In this document: in pieces, positions 18,103 to 29,159 of the stretch | Layout of the letters: each line of letters starts with the position of its first letter | Numbering within the stretch: the stretch's first letter is position 1 | Assembly (NCBI RefSeq): GCF_014145325.1 | Contig: NZ_JACHTF010000018.1 | Location: 28,747-92,746 of the forward strand | From: Marilutibacter spongiae | GTDB taxonomy: Bacteria; Pseudomonadota; Gammaproteobacteria; Xanthomonadales; Xanthomonadaceae | Reading direction: 5' to 3' | DNA: 64,000 bases | Position numbers and translations under genes: made by a program | Notes under the pieces: generated by a model | Databases searched by the model: none | Seen by the model: only the letters and a program-made list of their open reading frames with translations | What the model was told of the DNA's origin: nothing

Positions 18103-19778
18103 AGTCGGCGCTGCGGGCCTGGCGCATCGGCCGCGTCCTGTTGCGCTACCGGCTCGACGACCTCCTCGACGGCACCCCCGCCGAGCGCTGGCTGAAGCTC
18201 GCCCGGCCCTTCGTGCCGAGCGCGAGCGACGCGATCGCGGCGGAGTCGCGCGGCGCGCGCCTGCGCATGGCACTGCAGGACCTGGGGCCGATCTTCGTCA
18301 AGTTCGGCCAGATCCTCTCCACCCGGCGCGACCTGGTGCCGCCGGACGTGGCCGACGAACTGTCTGCGCTGCAGGATCGTGTCGCGCCCTTCGACGGCGA
18401 GCGTGCCCGCGCCATCGTCGAGGAAGCGCTCGAGCGCCCGGTGGCGGAGGCCTTCTCCAGCTTCGACACCGTACCGCTGGCCTCGGCCTCGATCGCCCAG
18501 GTCCATGCCGCGACCCTGCCCGCCGTCGACGGCCAGCCCGGTCGCGAGGTGGTGGTCAAGGTGCTCAGGCCCGGGATCGAGAAGCAGATCGCCGGCGACA
18601 TCGCCCTGCTGGGCGCGGTCGCCGCGCTGGTCGAGCGCACCCATCCCAATGCCGACAAGATCCGCCCGCGGGCGATCGTCGACGAAGTCCAGAACACCCT
18701 GGCCGCCGAGCTCGACCTGCAGCGCGAGGGCGCCAATGCCAGCGTGCTGCGGCGCAACTGGCTCGGCAGCGACGACCTCTACGTCCCCGAGGTGATCTGG
18801 TCGCACACCGCCGAACGCGCGCTGACCCTCGAGCGCGTGCATGGGATCCCCTCCGACGACGTCCGCGCGCTCGACGCCGCCGGCATCGACCGCAAGGCCC
18901 TGGCGGCCAAGGGCGTGCGGGTGTTCTACACCCAGGTGTTCCGCGACAACTTCTTCCACGCCGACGCGCATGCCGGCAACATCTGGGTCGACAGCGACCC
19001 GGCGCGCCGCGACAACCCGCGCTTCATCGCGCTGGACTTCGGGATCATGGGCCAGCTCTCGGACGAGGACCAGTACTACCTGGCCGAGAACTTCATGGCG
19101 ATCTTCAACCAGGATTACCGCCGCATCGCCGAGTTGCACGTGCAGGCCGGCTGGATGCCCTCGACGATCCGCATCGACGAGCTGGAGGCGGCCGCGCGCT
19201 CGGTCTGCGAGCCCTACTTCACCCGGCCGCTCAGCGAGATCTCGCTGGCCGAGGTGCTGCTGAAGCTGTTCCGCGTCGCCCAGCGCTACGAGCTGACCTT
19301 GCAGCCGCAGCTGATCCTGCTGCAGAAGACCCTGCTCAACATCGAGGGCGTGGGGCGCCTGCTCGACCCGCGACTGGACATCTGGGCGGTCGCGCGCCCG
19401 GTGCTGCAGAAGATCCTGGTCGAGCGCTACAGCCCGGCACGGCTGGCGCGCGAGTTCCGCAAGCGCCTGCCCGAGCTGGTCACCCGCGCGCCGGAGATGC
19501 CGCGCCTGCTGCATGCCTGGCTGCAGCAGCAGGTCGAGGGCACGCACAGCCTGAACATGCGCTCGCGCGACCTGGCCGAGCTCACCCGCGCGGTGAAGGA
19601 TCTGCAGCGACGTACCGTCGCCGCCCTGCTGGGCACGGGCCTGCTGATCGTGGCGGTGATGCTCTATGCGATGGAGGCCGGCGGTCCGACCGTGCTGTCG
19701 GTGCCGGCGTCGAGTTGGGTCGCGGGGCTCGGGGGCGTCTGGGCCCTGCTGGCCGCCTGGCCGCGTCGTCGCGGCTGA
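18099..19778 (+). CDS. ubiB: Ubiquinone biosynthesis regulatory kinase-like protein UbiB
   Basis: The 559-residue protein belongs to the UbiB/COQ8/ADCK family. The family-specific KxGQ motif is seen in FVKFGQ (67-71). The atypical kinase-like core has [11 protein letters not shown] and LDFGIMG at about 288-312. Two membrane helices close the C-terminus (about 508-555). UbiB is a membrane-tethered ATPase that promotes ubiquinone synthesis by extracting lipid precursors. It is translationally coupled to ubiJ. Confidence 0.95.
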   Translation: MKSALRAWRIGRVLLRYRLDDLLDGTPAERWLKLARPFVPSASDAIAAESRGARLRMALQDLGPIFVKFGQILSTRRDLVPPDVADELSALQDRVAPFDGERARAIVEEALERPVAEAFSSFDTVPLASASIAQVHAATLPAVDGQPGREVVVKVLRPGIEKQIAGDIALLGAVAALVERTHPNADKIRPRAIVDEVQNTLAAELDLQREGANASVLRRNWLGSDDLYVPEVIWSHTAERALTLERVHGIPSDDVRALDAAGIDRKALAAKGVRVFYTQVFRDNFFHADAHAGNIWVDSDPARRDNPRFIALDFGIMGQLSDEDQYYLAENFMAIFNQDYRRIAELHVQAGWMPSTIRIDELEAAARSVCEPYFTRPLSEISLAEVLLKLFRVAQRYELTLQPQLILLQKTLLNIEGVGRLLDPRLDIWAVARPVLQKILVERYSPARLAREFRKRLPELVTRAPEMPRLLHAWLQQQVEGTHSLNMRSRDLAELTRAVKDLQRRTVAALLGTGLLIVAVMLYAMEAGGPTVLSVPASSWVAGLGGVWALLAAWPRRRG

Positions 19779-19799
19779 GGCGGCGCGACACGGGCGCTG

Positions 19800-22610
19800 T
19801 CAGCGCGCGTCCTCCCGCGCTGGCGCGGCCACGCCGCCGCCGCCGAAATCGCCGGCACTGAACACGCTCAGCGCATCGGGGTCGAGATGGCGCCGGATGG
19901 CCGCGTTGACTTCGTCTACGGTCAGGGCCTGCAGGCGCGCGTCCAAGCGCGCCGACCAGGCCATCGTGCGACCCAGGTACAGGTTGCGGCCCAGTATGCC
20001 CACCAGGTTGCCGTCCGCGGCCAGGGCCTGTTCGCGCTCCACGCGCAGGGCCTGGACCGTGTCCTTGAGCTCGTCGGCGGTGATGCCGTCGCGCACCAGG
20101 CGCTGCAGTTCTTCCCGGATGCCGGCCTCGAGGCGATCGACGTTGCCGGGCGCGGCGCTGGCCTGGATGACCAGGTAGCCGGCATCGTCGCGGCCCTCGA
20201 TGCTGGCATCCGCGCGCAGGCCGCTGCCGATGCCGTACGTCAGCCCGTCCTGCTGGCGCAGGCGGTCGCCCAACCGCGCCTTGAGCGGATCGCCGCCCAG
20301 GACCTGGTTGGCGACCAGCAGGGCCGGGTACTCGGCGTCGTCCTCGTTGAGCGACAGGTTGCTGCGCGCCACCAGCACGGCATTGGCCTTGTCGGGGGTC
20401 TGCAGGCGTTCGTCGGCCGGGCCGACCCGGGTGAAGCGGGTGGCGATGGGCGCGTAGGGATGGGGCGAGGTCCAGCCGACGAACAGGCGTTCGAGCTCGG
20501 CTTTCATCGCCACCGGGTCGAAGTCGCCGACGACGGCGATCTCGCCTTCGCCGGTGCCGTAGAAGTCGCGGTGGAAGGCCTTGAGTTCGTCCAGCGTGGC
20601 GGCGCGGATCATCGCCAGCGATTCGGCGGTCGACTGCTGGTGCAGCGGATGGCCCTCGGGCCAGGGATCGAAGTGCGCGGCCAGCGCATTGGAGGCCACC
20701 GGGCCGGGTTCCTTCAGCGAGGCCTCCAGGCCGGTGATCGCCTGCAGGCGGAACTGCTCGAACTCGCGTTCGGGGAAGGCCGGGTGGCGCAGGATGTCGG
20801 CGGCCAGCGCCAGGGCCTCGCCGACGGTGTCGCGCCGCGACTGCAGGGTCAGGCCGGCCGACTGCAGGCCGCCGCTGACGCCGCCGGTCGTGCGCAGCGC
20901 CTCGAACCTGTCGGCGATCTCCTGTCGGCTAAGGCGGGTGCTGCCGCGCATGAGCATGGCGCCTGCCAGCGCACCCACCTCGCGGCCGCGCAGGCTGGTG
21001 GCATCGCCGTAGCGGAAGGTCGCGTTGACCGTGACGACATCGCCGCGGGTGTCCTTGGGCAGCAGCGACACCTTCAGGCCCTCGCCGAGGGTGAAGGTCT
21101 CGGTGCGCGCATCGATCCGCGCGGGCGTGGGATCGAAGGTCTCGCCAGCGTCGATCGCCTGCCTGCCGACGTAGCCGGCCAGGCGTTCGGCCGCGGTCGG
21201 TGCCTCAGGGATGTCGGCGCGATCGGGCGCGTCGGTCGGTACGAAGCGCGCCAGCGTGCGGTTGCTGCGCTTGAAGTATGCGCGGGCGACGCGGTTGACG
21301 TCGTCGGCGTCGACCGCGGCGATGCTGTCGCGGCGCAGGAAGTACAGTCGCCAGTCGCCGGCGGCGACCGACTCAGTGAGGGCCATCGCCACCGCGTTGA
21401 CGTTGTTGAAGTTCTGCTCGTAGCCATTGGCGATGCGCTGCCTGGCCCGTGCGACCTCCTCCTCGGTGACCGGATGGCGGGCGATGTCCTCGACCTGTGC
21501 CAGCAACGTGGCCTCGGCCTTGTCGATGTCGGTGTCGCGGGGCGCCACCAGCAGCACCGCTGCCAGCCCGCTGTCGCGCAGGGTGTCGAGGCTGGTGCCG
21601 GTCCCGGCGGCCAGGTGGCCGTCGACCAGGGCCTCGTGCAGGCGTCCGCCCGGCGTGTCGCCGAGGACGTCCATCAGCACGGCGAGCGCGGCGCTGTCGG
21701 GGTGGGTCGCGGCGGGCACGTGGTAGCCGGCGGCGACCAGGCGCATGTCGCCGCTGCGGCGCACGGTCACCTCGCGCTCTCCGTCCTGGGTGGAATCGGC
21801 GGTCCAGGCGACCGGCAAGGGCGCGGCCGGCCGCGGGATGCCTGCGAACCGCGCCTTCACCCGCGCCAGCGTCGCGGCCGGGTCGATGCGGCCGGCGACG
21901 ATCACGGTGGCGTTGTCGGGGCGGTACCAGCGCTTGTAGAAGGCCTGCAGGCGTTCGATCGGCACGTGCTCGACGTCGGCGCGCGCGCCGATCGTGGAGT
22001 GGCCGTAGTTGTGCCACAGGAACGCGGTCGAGCGCAGGCGCTGGAACATCACCGCACCGGGGTTGTTCTCGCCGCGTTCCATCTCGTTGCGGACCACGGT
22101 CATCTCGCTGTCGAGGTCGGCGCGGGCGATGTTGGAATTGACCATGCGGTCGGCCTCCAGCCCCAGCAGCCAGTCCAGGGTGGCATCGTTCGCGGGGAAC
22201 GAGCCGTAGTAGTTGGTGCGGTCGAGCGAGGTGGTGGCGTTCTTCTCGATGCCGCGCCGCTTCATCTGCGCGGGGATGTCGGCGTGGTCGGGCGTGCCCT
22301 TGAACATCAGGTGCTCGAGCAGGTGCGCCATGCCGGTCTCGCCGTAGTTCTCGTTCACCGAGCCCACGCCGTAGGCGATGTTCACCGTCACCGTGGGCTT
22401 GCTGGCGTCGGGGAACAGCAGCACCCGCAGGCCGTTGTCGAGGCGGTATTCGCAGATGCCCTCCACGCAGGGACCGGCCGCGACGCCGCGCGGCGGCGCC
22501 ACCGGCTGCGCCAGTGCGGGGATGGCATGCAGCGGCAGCAGGCAGGCGAGCGCAAGACCCAGCAGGGGCGTGGGGGCGCTTGGGCGGGTGCGGGGGCGGC
22601 GGATCGGCAT
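19800..22610 (-). CDS. Secreted M16-family zinc protease
   Basis: The 936-residue protein begins with a signal peptide ending near PALA-Q (about residue 35). It has two M16 (pitrilysin/insulinase) halves. The N-terminal half carries the full zinc site HLLEH (96-100), with Glu177 in RNEMERGE as third ligand. The second half lacks the motif, as in normal two-domain members. I infer a periplasmic peptide-degrading enzyme. The start is fixed by AAGGA placed six bases before the ATG. It converges with ubiB and diverges from truC. Confidence 0.9.
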   Translation of the reverse strand: MPIRRPRTRPSAPTPLLGLALACLLPLHAIPALAQPVAPPRGVAAGPCVEGICEYRLDNGLRVLLFPDASKPTVTVNIAYGVGSVNENYGETGMAHLLEHLMFKGTPDHADIPAQMKRRGIEKNATTSLDRTNYYGSFPANDATLDWLLGLEADRMVNSNIARADLDSEMTVVRNEMERGENNPGAVMFQRLRSTAFLWHNYGHSTIGARADVEHVPIERLQAFYKRWYRPDNATVIVAGRIDPAATLARVKARFAGIPRPAAPLPVAWTADSTQDGEREVTVRRSGDMRLVAAGYHVPAATHPDSAALAVLMDVLGDTPGGRLHEALVDGHLAAGTGTSLDTLRDSGLAAVLLVAPRDTDIDKAEATLLAQVEDIARHPVTEEEVARARQRIANGYEQNFNNVNAVAMALTESVAAGDWRLYFLRRDSIAAVDADDVNRVARAYFKRSNRTLARFVPTDAPDRADIPEAPTAAERLAGYVGRQAIDAGETFDPTPARIDARTETFTLGEGLKVSLLPKDTRGDVVTVNATFRYGDATSLRGREVGALAGAMLMRGSTRLSRQEIADRFEALRTTGGVSGGLQSAGLTLQSRRDTVGEALALAADILRHPAFPEREFEQFRLQAITGLEASLKEPGPVASNALAAHFDPWPEGHPLHQQSTAESLAMIRAATLDELKAFHRDFYGTGEGEIAVVGDFDPVAMKAELERLFVGWTSPHPYAPIATRFTRVGPADERLQTPDKANAVLVARSNLSLNEDDAEYPALLVANQVLGGDPLKARLGDRLRQQDGLTYGIGSGLRADASIEGRDDAGYLVIQASAAPGNVDRLEAGIREELQRLVRDGITADELKDTVQALRVEREQALAADGNLVGILGRNLYLGRTMAWSARLDARLQALTVDEVNAAIRRHLDPDALSVFSAGDFGGGGVAAPAREDAR

Positions 22611-22724
22611 TCGGGTTCCTTGTCGATGGCGTCGGGCGGGCGGACCGGCGGTGGCCGTGACGGCCACCGCCGGGGACAATAGACCACGCCCGCCCACGAT
22701 CGTGCCGACGAGACCTGCTCCCCG

Positions 22725-23453
22725 ATGAACGAGACGCCGACGCCGCCCGCGGCCGATGCGCTGCACCTGCACGTGCTGCATGCCGACGATGCGCTGGCCG
22801 TGGTCGACAAGCCGGCGGGCCTGATGGTCCACGACAGCGCGCTGGCCCGGGGCGAAAGCGACTTCGCCGCCGACCGCCTGCGCGCGCAGTTCGGCCGTCC
22901 GGTGTTCATGGTGCATCGCCTGGATCGCGCCACCAGTGGCTGCCTGTTGCTGGCCTTCGACCGCGACACCGCTTCGGCGCTGGGCCGGGTGATGATGTCG
23001 CGCGAGGTGGAAAAGACCTACTGGGCGATCTGCCGCGGTTGGCCCGCCGAGGCCTTCGAGGTGGACCACCCGCTCGACGGCGGTCCGGGCAAACCGGTCA
23101 AGAAACCGGCGCTGACCCGTTTCCGCCGGCTGGCCACCGCCGAGTTGGAGGTACCCTCCGCGGGCTTCCCGACCTCGCGCTACGCCCTGCTCGAGGCCAC
23201 CCTGGAGACCGGCCGCTACCGGCAGATCCGGCGCCATCTCAAGCACGACTTCCACCACCTGGTCGGCGACACCAGCCATGGCGACGGCCGCCACAACCGC
23301 CAGTTCCGGATGATGGGCATCCACCGGATGCTGCTGCATGCGCGCCGCCTGGCCTTCACCCATCCCGGCAGCGGCCGGCGGATCGAGGTGCGGGCGCCCT
23401 TCGATAGCCAGTTCGCCAGGGCCCTGGCCCTGTTCGGCGAGTTGCCGGACTGA
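22725..23453 (+). CDS. truC: tRNA pseudouridine(65) synthase
   Basis: The 242-residue protein is an RluA-family pseudouridine synthase with the catalytic motif HRLDRATSG (64-72, nucleophile Asp67) and the RYRQIRRHLKH segment. Length and the absence of an S4 domain fit TruC, which modifies uridine 65 in some tRNAs, better than RluC or RluD. The start at 22725 has only a weak ribosome site. Confidence 0.82.
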   Translation: MNETPTPPAADALHLHVLHADDALAVVDKPAGLMVHDSALARGESDFAADRLRAQFGRPVFMVHRLDRATSGCLLLAFDRDTASALGRVMMSREVEKTYWAICRGWPAEAFEVDHPLDGGPGKPVKKPALTRFRRLATAELEVPSAGFPTSRYALLEATLETGRYRQIRRHLKHDFHHLVGDTSHGDGRHNRQFRMMGIHRMLLHARRLAFTHPGSGRRIEVRAPFDSQFARALALFGELPD

Positions 23454-23530
23454 GCCGCTCCCTCGCGTTGGTCGGCGTTGCCTCCCGTTCGCACTACAAT
23501 CGGCGCAGTTTCCCGCCTCCGCCGATACCG

Positions 23531-23950
23531 ATGTCCCTGGTCGTCGCCCACATCGCGATCCCCGATGCCGAACTGGTCGAGCGCTTCGTGCGTTCGGCCG
23601 GCCCGGGCGGGCAGAACGTCAACAAGGTGGCCACCGCGGTGGAACTGCGCTTCGACGTCGCCGGGTCGCCGTCCCTGCCCGAGCCGGTGCGCGAGCGCCT
23701 GCTCGCCCGCCGCGACCGCCGGGTCACGGGGGAGGGGGTGCTGGTGATCAGCGCCCAGCGTTTCCGCACCCAGGAGCGTAACCGCGAGGATGCCCGCGAG
23801 CGCCTGGCGCACTTCATCGAGGCCGGCCTGCACGTGCCCAAGACCCGCATCGCCACCCGTCCCAGCCGAGGTGCGCGCGAGCGCCGGCTCGGCGAGAAGA
23901 AGCAGCGGAGTACCATCAAGCGCGGCCGCTCGCCGCAGAACTGGGAGTAG
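23531..23950 (+). CDS. arfB: Alternative ribosome-rescue factor ArfB
   Basis: The 139-residue protein has the peptide-release GGQ motif (26-28, in AGPGGQNVNKV). It ends in a basic tail (KKQRSTIKRGRSPQNW), which in ArfB (YaeJ) enters the empty mRNA channel of stalled ribosomes. It lacks the codon-recognition domains of RF1 and RF2. TACAAT at 23495-23500 may be its -10 box. Confidence 0.92.
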   Translation: MSLVVAHIAIPDAELVERFVRSAGPGGQNVNKVATAVELRFDVAGSPSLPEPVRERLLARRDRRVTGEGVLVISAQRFRTQERNREDARERLAHFIEAGLHVPKTRIATRPSRGARERRLGEKKQRSTIKRGRSPQNWE

Positions 23951-23953
23951 GCC

Positions 23954-24556
23954 TTGGCCGACGATCAACCGCTCTTGCCCGAGATCCCGCCGTCGATGCC
24001 GCGGGTCAAGCCCAACCGCTTCACCCGCTGGCTGGGCCGCAGCGTGCTGCGCCTGGGCGGCTGGCACGTGTCCGGGCCGATTCCCGACATCCCGAAGGCG
24101 GTGGTGATCGCCGCGCCGCATTCCTCGAACTGGGACGGGATCTGGGGCTTCGCGGCGAAACTGGCGCTGGGCCTGGAAGTGCGCGTGCTCGGCAAGCACC
24201 AGCTGTTCTGGTGGCCGTTGGGGCCCCTGCTGCGTCGCCTGGGGGGCATCCCGATCAACCGGGCGCAGCCGCGCGGCATGATCGAACAGGCGGTCGACAT
24301 GATCCGCAGGGCCGATCGCATGTGGTTCGTCATTGCGCCGGAAGGCACCCGCAAGCCGGTCGAGAAGTGGAAGACCGGCTTCCTCAAGATCGCCCGCGCC
24401 GCCGAGGTGCCGGTCATGGCCGCCTACTTCCACTATCCCGAGCGCACCATCGGCATCGGCCACCTGTTCCACCTCGGCGACGACCTGGACGCCGACATGG
24501 CGCGCGTGCGCGAGTGGTACCGGCCCTGGATCGGCAGGAACCGCGGCACGATCTGA
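23954..24556 (+). CDS. Lysophospholipid acyltransferase family protein
   Basis: The 200-residue PlsC-like protein has the catalytic HSSNWD (Hx4D) motif at about 56-61, the PEGTRKP block at about 134-140, and no obvious membrane span apart from a hydrophobic stretch. These enzymes transfer acyl groups to lysophospholipids or related acceptors at the inner membrane. The TTG at 23954 is chosen because GGGAG stands six bases upstream and the preceding gene ends four bases before it; the ATG at 23996 is the alternative. The acceptor is unknown. Confidence 0.8.
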   Translation: MADDQPLLPEIPPSMPRVKPNRFTRWLGRSVLRLGGWHVSGPIPDIPKAVVIAAPHSSNWDGIWGFAAKLALGLEVRVLGKHQLFWWPLGPLLRRLGGIPINRAQPRGMIEQAVDMIRRADRMWFVIAPEGTRKPVEKWKTGFLKIARAAEVPVMAAYFHYPERTIGIGHLFHLGDDLDADMARVREWYRPWIGRNRGTI

Positions 24557-24590
24557 CCCGGGGCGGCCATGCTGGCCGCGATAGGCCCCC

Positions 24591-24612
24591 CGCCTGCGAC
24601 GCGTCGCAGGCG
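24591..24612. promoter_or_regulatory. 22-bp perfect palindrome
   Basis: CGCCTGCGACG is followed directly by its reverse complement, CGTCGCAGGCG. It lies 34 bp after the acyltransferase stop and has no T-tract. It is centred about 114 bp upstream of the transcript start predicted from the sigma-54 motif at 24689, the usual distance for an enhancer-binding protein. It could instead be a weak terminator stem. Confidence 0.45.
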
Positions 24613-24688
24613 CCCGTAGCGCCGTCCATCCGCCGGAAACCACCGCCGCGACGGGCCGCCGAACGGTCGGCGTATCCAGAGCGATTCG

Positions 24689-24704
24689 TGGCATGTTTCT
24701 TGCG
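24689..24704 (+). promoter_or_regulatory. Candidate sigma-54 promoter of the glycosyltransferase gene
   Basis: TGGCATG, four bases and TTGC give the invariant GG-N10-GC spacing of -24/-12 promoters, with one mismatch to TGGCACG-N4-TTGC. It leaves a leader of about 135 bp before the start codon at 24849. Confidence 0.5.
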
Positions 24705-24848
24705 TCACGTTTCCTGCATGGCCAGCGGGCGCCGCACCGGCGCCGGCGGGTATGCGGGGAGGCTGCGATGCAGGCAGTTCATGACAGGGAAACCTTGGCC
24801 GGCAGGGCGACACGCCCGGTCGAGGCACGTCGTGGGAAGGGATAGGGA

Positions 24849-26255
24849 ATGTCTACGATGTCGCAGTCCGTGCTCGCCCTGGGACCCAACGCGCTGCTCA
24901 GCGCGCTCGGCCTGTGGCGCGGGCCCCAGCAGGTGGAACCGACCCCGGCCGAGGACTGGCGCCAGGCGCGCGTGGACGTGGTCATCCATGTCGACCGCCA
25001 CCAGCCCGACATCACCTTCTGCCTGGCCTCGCTGCTGGCCCAGACCCATCCGCTGGGGCGCGTGCTGCTGATCGACGACGGCGGCGCCGATCGCGACCAC
25101 AGCGTGCAGATTGCCCGCGAATTCGCCCGTGCCAACGGCCTGTCGCTGGTGGCCATCGAACGCATGTGGACCATCGGCAAGGGCGCGACGCTGAAGCGCC
25201 AGGCGCGCGAGCTCGATGGCGACGTGATGTTCGTGCTCGACGGCAACGTCGTGCTCGAGTCGCCCGACTACATCGCCCGCTGCGTGGAAAAACTGTACGA
25301 GGGTGCCGGTACCGCCAGCGTGCGCGGCCTGCACCGGCCGAGCCGGATGGCCGATCGCGCGCGCTGGTCGGCGTCGCCGCAGTTCCGCGCATGGCTGGAC
25401 GGCGACGAGCATGTCGATCCGCGCCGCCCCCGAGACCGCTGGAGCGGCGTGTGGGGCTGGTTCAACGACACCTGCCGCGAGTGCATCGGCATCTTCCAGC
25501 AGCGTTTCCTCGACCGCGGCCAGATGGCGCTGTTCGGCAGCGTCGGCGCACCCGCCTTCACCGCCACGGCTTACCGGCGGCGCTACCTGAAGGACGTCTT
25601 CGACCGCTACGAACCGATGTACGGCGACGGCCTGACCCGCCGGCCGGAACTCTTCGTCGCCCTGGCCCTGTGCAACGAGGGCTACCACAACAGCCAGTTG
25701 CCCGACGTGGTCGCGCACGCGCCGGGCGCGGGCCTGCACGCGCTGGCCCGCGAGCACCACCACATCTCGTCGGCCTTCATGCAGAGCTGCCACGCCTTCG
25801 ATGCCCTGTTGCGCACGCCCCTCAAATGGCCGCGGCGCTGGTGGCGCCAGCGAAGCCGCGCCGCGCGCCTGCGCGAGGACGACATGCGCAACGCCCGGCG
25901 CGTGGTGGAGGCCTATCGCCAGCCGTTCGGCGAACGCCTGACCCACCAGCAGGGACGTCCCGTCGGCTGGGCCCTGTTCTTCGGCGCGCTGGAGAAGGTG
26001 CTCGTGCCCTTGCTGGTGCTGGCCCTGGCCTGCATGGCCGCGTGGTCCTGGCTCGCCGCCCTGTTGCTGGTCGATGCCTTGCTGTGGCTGGCGGCGCTCG
26101 CCCTGGTCAGCCGGCCGGGCGAGCGACTGCGCATGCTCGGCAAGGGCGTGGTCGCCCTGCCGATGCGGCATGGCCTGCTGTGGACCGAGCTGTTCACCGT
26201 GCTGGCGTCGTTGCGGCGCTGGCCCGGGCGCGCGCTGCGCCGCGCCGCCGCCTGA
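24849..26255 (+). CDS. Family 2 glycosyltransferase, membrane-bound
   Basis: The 468-residue protein has a GT-A fold of the kind seen in hyaluronan/NodC-type synthases. A first nucleotide-binding stretch is VDVVIHVDRH and LLIDDGG (about 36-80), and FVLDGN replaces the usual DxD (about 132). At least two C-terminal membrane helices follow (about 382-425). I do not see a clear QxxRW motif, which processive enzymes normally carry, so it may add single sugars. There is no N-terminal membrane helix and no polysaccharide operon around it. The sigma-54-like promoter suggests conditional expression, for example with surface or capsule traits. Confidence 0.75.
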   Translation: MSTMSQSVLALGPNALLSALGLWRGPQQVEPTPAEDWRQARVDVVIHVDRHQPDITFCLASLLAQTHPLGRVLLIDDGGADRDHSVQIAREFARANGLSLVAIERMWTIGKGATLKRQARELDGDVMFVLDGNVVLESPDYIARCVEKLYEGAGTASVRGLHRPSRMADRARWSASPQFRAWLDGDEHVDPRRPRDRWSGVWGWFNDTCRECIGIFQQRFLDRGQMALFGSVGAPAFTATAYRRRYLKDVFDRYEPMYGDGLTRRPELFVALALCNEGYHNSQLPDVVAHAPGAGLHALAREHHHISSAFMQSCHAFDALLRTPLKWPRRWWRQRSRAARLREDDMRNARRVVEAYRQPFGERLTHQQGRPVGWALFFGALEKVLVPLLVLALACMAAWSWLAALLLVDALLWLAALALVSRPGERLRMLGKGVVALPMRHGLLWTELFTVLASLRRWPGRALRRAAA

Positions 26256-26273
26256 CCGCTTGCCGGGCGGGCC

Positions 26274-27233
26274 TCAGCGCTCGGAAGGCCCGGTGTCGTA
26301 GTAGTCGCCGCGCACGAACAGGTCGGGCTTGATCAGCTCGCTGAACGCGCGGGCCTGCGGGCTCAGGTACTTGCCCTTGCGCACCACCACGCCGTAGCTG
26401 CGGTCGGGGAAGTACCCGGCCAGCGAGCGCGCGGCCAGGCGCTCGTGGTCGGTCTCGGTCAGGCAGATCGCGGTCACGATGCTGATGCCCAGGCCCATGG
26501 CCACGTACTGCTTGATGATCTCCCAGCCACCCACTTCCAGAGCGACCGTGTAGGGCACCCGGTTGCGCTGGAAGACCAGGTCGACCATGCGGTATGTCGT
26601 CAGTCGCTGGGGCGGCAGGATCAGGCCGTAGGGCGAGAGGTCCTGCAGCGACAGGTCCGGCTTGTCCGCCAACGGATGGTCGGGCGGGGTGATCAGCATC
26701 GGCTCGAAGCGGTAGACCGGGGCGTAGTCCAGGTCGGCAGGCACGTCGAGCATCGAGCCGACCGCCATGTCGACGTCGTCGGAGCGCAGCAGGTCCAGGC
26801 CGCTCGCGCCGGTCACGTTGTGCAGGGTCAGGCGCACCTCCGGGTGCTCGGCCTTGAAACGCTCCACGATCCGCGGCAGCAGGTAGAGGATCGTCGAGGT
26901 GCCCGCGGCGACGTTCAGCTCGCCCCCGTCGAGGCCACGGATCCGTTCGCGGAACGCCCCCTCGATGCCGTCCAGGCCCTCGACCAGCGGGCGCGCCAGT
27001 TCGTACAGGGCCTCGCCCTCGCGGGTCATCACCAGCCGCCGCCCGCTGCGTTCGAGCAGCTTGACGCCGATATCCCGCTCCAGCGCCTGCAGCTGCAGGG
27101 TGACCGCCGGCTGGCTGAGATACAGCGCCTCAGCCGCCCGTGAGACCGAGCCCAGACGGGCGGTCTGGCAGAACGCGCGCAAGGGTTTGAGGCGGTCGCC
27201 CTTGTAGGCAAAGCGCGGTGCGGCGGGCTTCAT
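26274..27233 (-). CDS. LysR-family regulator, divergent from aceBA
   Basis: The 319-residue protein has an N-terminal winged helix-turn-helix (about 14-75; GSVSRAAEALYLSQPAVTLQ) and a substrate-binding effector domain (about 103-305). Its effector domain looks CysB-like in length and wording. It is transcribed away from the malate synthase gene, and LysR regulators usually control the divergent neighbour, so control of the glyoxylate shunt is the simplest inference. The ATG at 27233 puts the DNA-binding domain slightly internal (about 15 extra residues). Confidence 0.9.
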   Translation of the reverse strand: MKPAAPRFAYKGDRLKPLRAFCQTARLGSVSRAAEALYLSQPAVTLQLQALERDIGVKLLERSGRRLVMTREGEALYELARPLVEGLDGIEGAFRERIRGLDGGELNVAAGTSTILYLLPRIVERFKAEHPEVRLTLHNVTGASGLDLLRSDDVDMAVGSMLDVPADLDYAPVYRFEPMLITPPDHPLADKPDLSLQDLSPYGLILPPQRLTTYRMVDLVFQRNRVPYTVALEVGGWEIIKQYVAMGLGISIVTAICLTETDHERLAARSLAGYFPDRSYGVVVRKGKYLSPQARAFSELIKPDLFVRGDYYDTGPSER

Positions 27234-27270
27234 GGGCGTGATGGAACACCGTATTAGGTTTGCTTATGTA

Positions 27271-27281
27271 TTGCATTGCAA
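27271..27281. promoter_or_regulatory. Palindrome in the LysR/aceB intergenic region
   Basis: TTGCA-T-TGCAA is an 11-bp perfect palindrome within an unusually AT-rich stretch (27240-27300) between the divergent genes. It satisfies a dyad with T and A at the ends, as expected of LysR boxes. It lies 38 bp from the regulator start and 121 bp from the aceB start. Confidence 0.45.
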
Positions 27282-27401
27282 AAACTTGATTGTCAAATAC
27301 CAGACCTCGCCGCATGGTGCAGTGCAAGGCCAGAACACGGGTCCCCGGCCTGGACCACCCGCAGAAACCGCCCCGTGGGGGCGTATCGCAGGAGACGCAC
27401 G

Positions 27402-29081
<1,680 letters not shown>

Positions 29082-29159
29082 GGGCCAGGGGCGTCCTGCC
29101 CCCACCCGATAGCCCACTCCGTTTCCCGCCTGTCGCACATCCAGAAAAGGAACACCGCC

